Source: Sphingobacterium sp. CZ-UAM
GTDB lineage: Bacteria > Bacteroidota > Bacteroidia > Sphingobacteriales > Sphingobacteriaceae
Assembly (NCBI RefSeq): GCF_002000245.1
Contig: NZ_MTCM01000006.1
Location: 62,001-126,000 of the forward strand
DNA length: 64,000 nt
Direction: 5' to 3'
The stretch's first letter is position 1. Every line of letters starts with the position of its first letter. Made by a program: the position numbers and the translations under genes. Shown here piece by piece: positions 61,940 through 64,000 of the stretch. The notes under the pieces are model-generated. The model worked only from the letters and a program-made list of their open reading frames with translations. It searched no databases and was not told where the DNA came from.

Positions 61940-63130
61940 CTATTCATCAATAATAAAATCGCCATGGGAGCTATAGGCATTTTTACGTAAAACTGGCATT
62001 CCTAAAATTTTATAAAGCTCATCCAATTTCACCAAGCTACCATTTGTCATATTTGAAAGTAAGACAATCACAATATTTCTTTTCAGATCGCGTACATAGA
62101 TGTGACGAAAACCGTGCCACCATCCCGTATGATAAACGATATGGTCGTTTCCATGTTCAAAGGTTCTCCATCCATAACCATAGCTAAAAATCCCTTTTTT
62201 GGCGTCGGGATAACCGCGATATGCTGAATCCAAAGTCGATTGCTTCAACAATCGACCATCTCGCAATGCGAGGTCAAAACGATAGAGGTCACGTACTGTA
62301 CTATACACCCCTTTGTCGCCCAATGGTCCATCCTGAAAGTTCTGTACGACAGACCTCCGCCACACCTTATCGTGACCGATGACATTTGTAGGGATTTTAT
62401 CGTAGACAGCTTTGGATAATGCAGCGGTGTTGGTCATGCCTGCAACATTAAAGACACTATCTTTCATATATACTGCATAATCTTGCTTCGTCACCTTTTC
62501 GATAATAGCTCCTAGTACCATAAAGTTGGAGTTATTATAGAAAAATCGTCCCCCCGGAGCCCCGTATCTGTTCGGCTTAAATTCCGTCAGCATTTTCATA
62601 ACATCTTGATTGGTCATTCCCTTTTTGCGGTCAGGCCAATGCTTCTCCGAAAAATAGACATAGTTGGGCAAGCCCGAGCGATGAGTCAATAACATTTTAA
62701 TGGTGATACCCGGGTACGGAAAATCCGGATAAAAATCATTAATAGTCTGATCCAAGCGTAGTTTTCCAGCCTCAACCAACTTCAATACACCCACCGCCGT
62801 TATGGGTTTGGTGACGGAAGCCAATTCAAATTTATCATCGATTTCCAGGCTATCCCGCTTTAGGTAGTTGGCCCAGCCGAAAGTATTTTGATATAAAATT
62901 TTACCATCCTTGGCAATCAATACATTTCCGTTGAATGCAGCCTTTGAATGTAAGTTTTTCATAAAGGCGTCGATCTTTTGATCTGCATCCTGAGGGTTGT
63001 AAATGAGTCTTGTACTATCTATTTTCGCCTGCGCGATCGCCGCTTCTTTTTGTTTTTTCTCTTTTGAACTACAAGCAATTGTAGATACGAACAAAAGAGC
63101 TGCCATTCCCTTTAAAAAAAATAATTTCAC
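61940..63130 (-). CDS. Serine hydrolase, beta-lactamase (S12) family, lipoprotein
   Basis: A 396-residue lipoprotein (lipobox TIAC, Cys20). The penicillin-binding fold motifs are intact: SVTK (Ser105, Lys108), YNN (Tyr198, Asn200) and HTG in YHTGWWHGF. These enzymes act as D-aminopeptidases, esterases or carboxypeptidases; true beta-lactamase activity is not implied. The start is GTG at 63128-63130, supported by an AGGAGA at 63139-63144, eight bases upstream, unusual in this AT-rich, Shine-Dalgarno-poor genome. Confidence 0.82.
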   Translation of the reverse strand: MKLFFLKGMAALLFVSTIACSSKEKKQKEAAIAQAKIDSTRLIYNPQDADQKIDAFMKNLHSKAAFNGNVLIAKDGKILYQNTFGWANYLKRDSLEIDDKFELASVTKPITAVGVLKLVEAGKLRLDQTINDFYPDFPYPGITIKMLLTHRSGLPNYVYFSEKHWPDRKKGMTNQDVMKMLTEFKPNRYGAPGGRFFYNNSNFMVLGAIIEKVTKQDYAVYMKDSVFNVAGMTNTAALSKAVYDKIPTNVIGHDKVWRRSVVQNFQDGPLGDKGVYSTVRDLYRFDLALRDGRLLKQSTLDSAYRGYPDAKKGIFSYGYGWRTFEHGNDHIVYHTGWWHGFRHIYVRDLKRNIVIVLLSNMTNGSLVKLDELYKILGMPVLRKNAYSSHGDFIIDE

Positions 63131-63138
63131 GTATTGCT

Positions 63139-63144
63139 TCTCCT
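63139..63144 (-). promoter_or_regulatory. Shine-Dalgarno site that fixes a GTG start
   Basis: AGGAGA on the minus strand, eight bases before the GTG of the serine hydrolase. It is the clearest ribosome-binding site seen in the window and decides between GTG and later ATG codons. Confidence 0.7.
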
Positions 63145-63343
63145 GGATTTTTTGTGTTGTGTTTGTCCTCTCTTTATGGCCTCTCTGTACCTTATGATCT
63201 AAAAGCGTTCACATCGTAATTATCCCATTCTAACTTTGATTAATGTGTAATCTTTTTGATTTTCAATAAAGAACCGGGCTTAAAGATAATAATGCTAAAA
63301 TGAATATTTTAGTATAAAAAAACGAATTTTTAGAGCAAAAAAA

Positions 63344-63367
63344 AGCCACTTTATTACTAAAGTGGCT
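63344..63367 (-). terminator. Terminator of the dihydrolipoamide acyltransferase gene
   Basis: AGCCACTTTA (63344-63353) and TAAAGTGGCT (63358-63367) form a 10-bp stem with loop TTAC, followed on the minus strand by eight T. It begins 23 bases past the stop. Confidence 0.9.
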
Positions 63368-63390
63368 AATATTTTATTGGTTTGTAGAAT

Positions 63391-64000
63391 CTATGCTAGT
63401 AATCTAACTGGATTTTCGACCAATGCTTTTAAAGTCTGTAAAAATGCAGCACCTGTTGCGCCATCTACCACACGGTGGTCACAGCCTAAAGTCACCTTCA
63501 TTACGTTACCAGGAACTACCGCACCATTTTTCACAACAGGAAAAGCTTGGATAGCTCCTACTGAAAGAATAGCTCCATCAGGAGAGTTAATGATAGATGT
63601 AAACTCATCGATACCAAACATCCCTAAGTTGGATACAGTGAAAGTAGAACCTTCCCAATCCGCTGGTTGTAATTTTTTAGCTTTAGCTTTCTGTGCGAAA
63701 TCTTTCACCTCAGCTGAGATGTGTGATAATGACTTACCATCTGCAAAACGTACAACAGGAACCAATAAACCATCTTCAACAGCCATTGCTACACCGATGT
63801 TGGTATGTTCGTTGAAACGGATTTTGTCTCCTTGCCAAGATGAATTCACTGCAGGGTGTTTTTTCAACGCCACTGCAACAGCTTTTACCACGATATCATT
63901 GAATGACACTTTTACAGGAGCGACCTCATTGATTTGAGCACGCGCCACCATAGCATTATCCATATCGATAGACACCGTCAAATAGAAGTGCGGTGCAGTA
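63391..64000 (-). CDS. Dihydrolipoamide acyltransferase (E2) C-terminal part, runs off the window
   Basis: The C-terminal catalytic domain of a 2-oxoacid dehydrogenase E2, probably of pyruvate dehydrogenase, open through the end of the window. The TAPHFYLTVSIDM segment is read up to position 64000. The catalytic CDHRVVDGATGAAFL (His in HxxxDG) and NLGMFGIDEFTSIINSPDGAI are present, and it ends at LVENPVRLLA. The lipoyl and binding domains lie outside. Branched-chain E2 is possible, but NSPDGAILSVG favours the pyruvate enzyme. Confidence 0.9.
   Translation of the reverse strand, partial: TAPHFYLTVSIDMDNAMVARAQINEVAPVKVSFNDIVVKAVAVALKKHPAVNSSWQGDKIRFNEHTNIGVAMAVEDGLLVPVVRFADGKSLSHISAEVKDFAQKAKAKKLQPADWEGSTFTVSNLGMFGIDEFTSIINSPDGAILSVGAIQAFPVVKNGAVVPGNVMKVTLGCDHRVVDGATGAAFLQTLKALVENPVRLLA

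Noticed and set aside
61940..63130. Antibiotic-resistance beta-lactamase
   Set aside because: The S12 motifs are present, but the lipoprotein form and general sequence match the broad serine-hydrolase family; resistance cannot be inferred.

Overview
The window comes from a low-GC member of the Bacteroidota, most likely Sphingobacteriaceae (Sphingobacterium or Pedobacter type). The evidence is the SusC/SusD pair with a hybrid two-component regulator, the carbamoyltransferase route to arginine that uses an N-acylated intermediate, promoters of the TTG-N19-TAnnTTTG form, almost no Shine-Dalgarno sequences, and cysteine-poor forms of S14, L36 and S4. Genus level is an inference.

Layout. Positions 1-10.5 kb are mixed housekeeping: the first 39 codons of gmd, a lipocalin-like lipoprotein, two lipid-flippase-like membrane proteins (one beside an SDR, one beside a family 2 glycosyltransferase), a secreted alpha/beta hydrolase, a DUF2089/membrane pair, plsC, ruvC and a protein with kinase-like motifs. 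At 10.5-16 kb an Lrp/AsnC regulator converges on a five-gene arginine cluster (argD, argF', argB, proC, argE); argC, argG and argH are not in the window. At 16.1-31.2 kb, all on the minus strand, runs the ribosomal-protein supercluster from rplC to rplQ, with secY, map, infA and rpoA. It starts at rplC with a textbook promoter and has no rpsJ in front. A second promoter precedes infA.

From 31.5 to 34.3 kb there is a DinB-family gene, a WYL regulator and a gene-poor stretch holding a 22-bp perfect hairpin and a degraded C-terminal piece of a GH88 gene. From 34.4 to 54.8 kb lies a polysaccharide utilisation locus: susC-susD, two DUF2264 (GH154-type) proteins, two GH88 unsaturated-glucuronyl hydrolases, a beta-propeller glycosidase, a three-domain lyase (DNRLRE - alginate-lyase fold - beta/gamma-crystallin), a GH95-like enzyme and a hybrid two-component system. 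No sulfatase is present. The set fits an unsulfated, glucuronate-rich polysaccharide: the lyase would cut endo-wise, GH88 would remove the 4,5-unsaturated uronate, and DUF2264 would remove saturated uronate. Hairpins follow susD and one GH88 gene within the operon.

From 55.2 to 61.5 kb, on the plus strand, are a Tat-exported Gfo/Idh/MocA oxidoreductase, a 1133-residue HEAT-repeat protein with two 3-keto-disaccharide-hydrolase domains, and a ROK regulator. This looks like an oxidative glycoside-cleavage cassette next to the PUL and is the most promising candidate for an under-described system. The window ends with a CoA-binding protein, a serine beta-lactamase-like hydrolase with a GTG start, and the C-terminus of a dihydrolipoamide acyltransferase.
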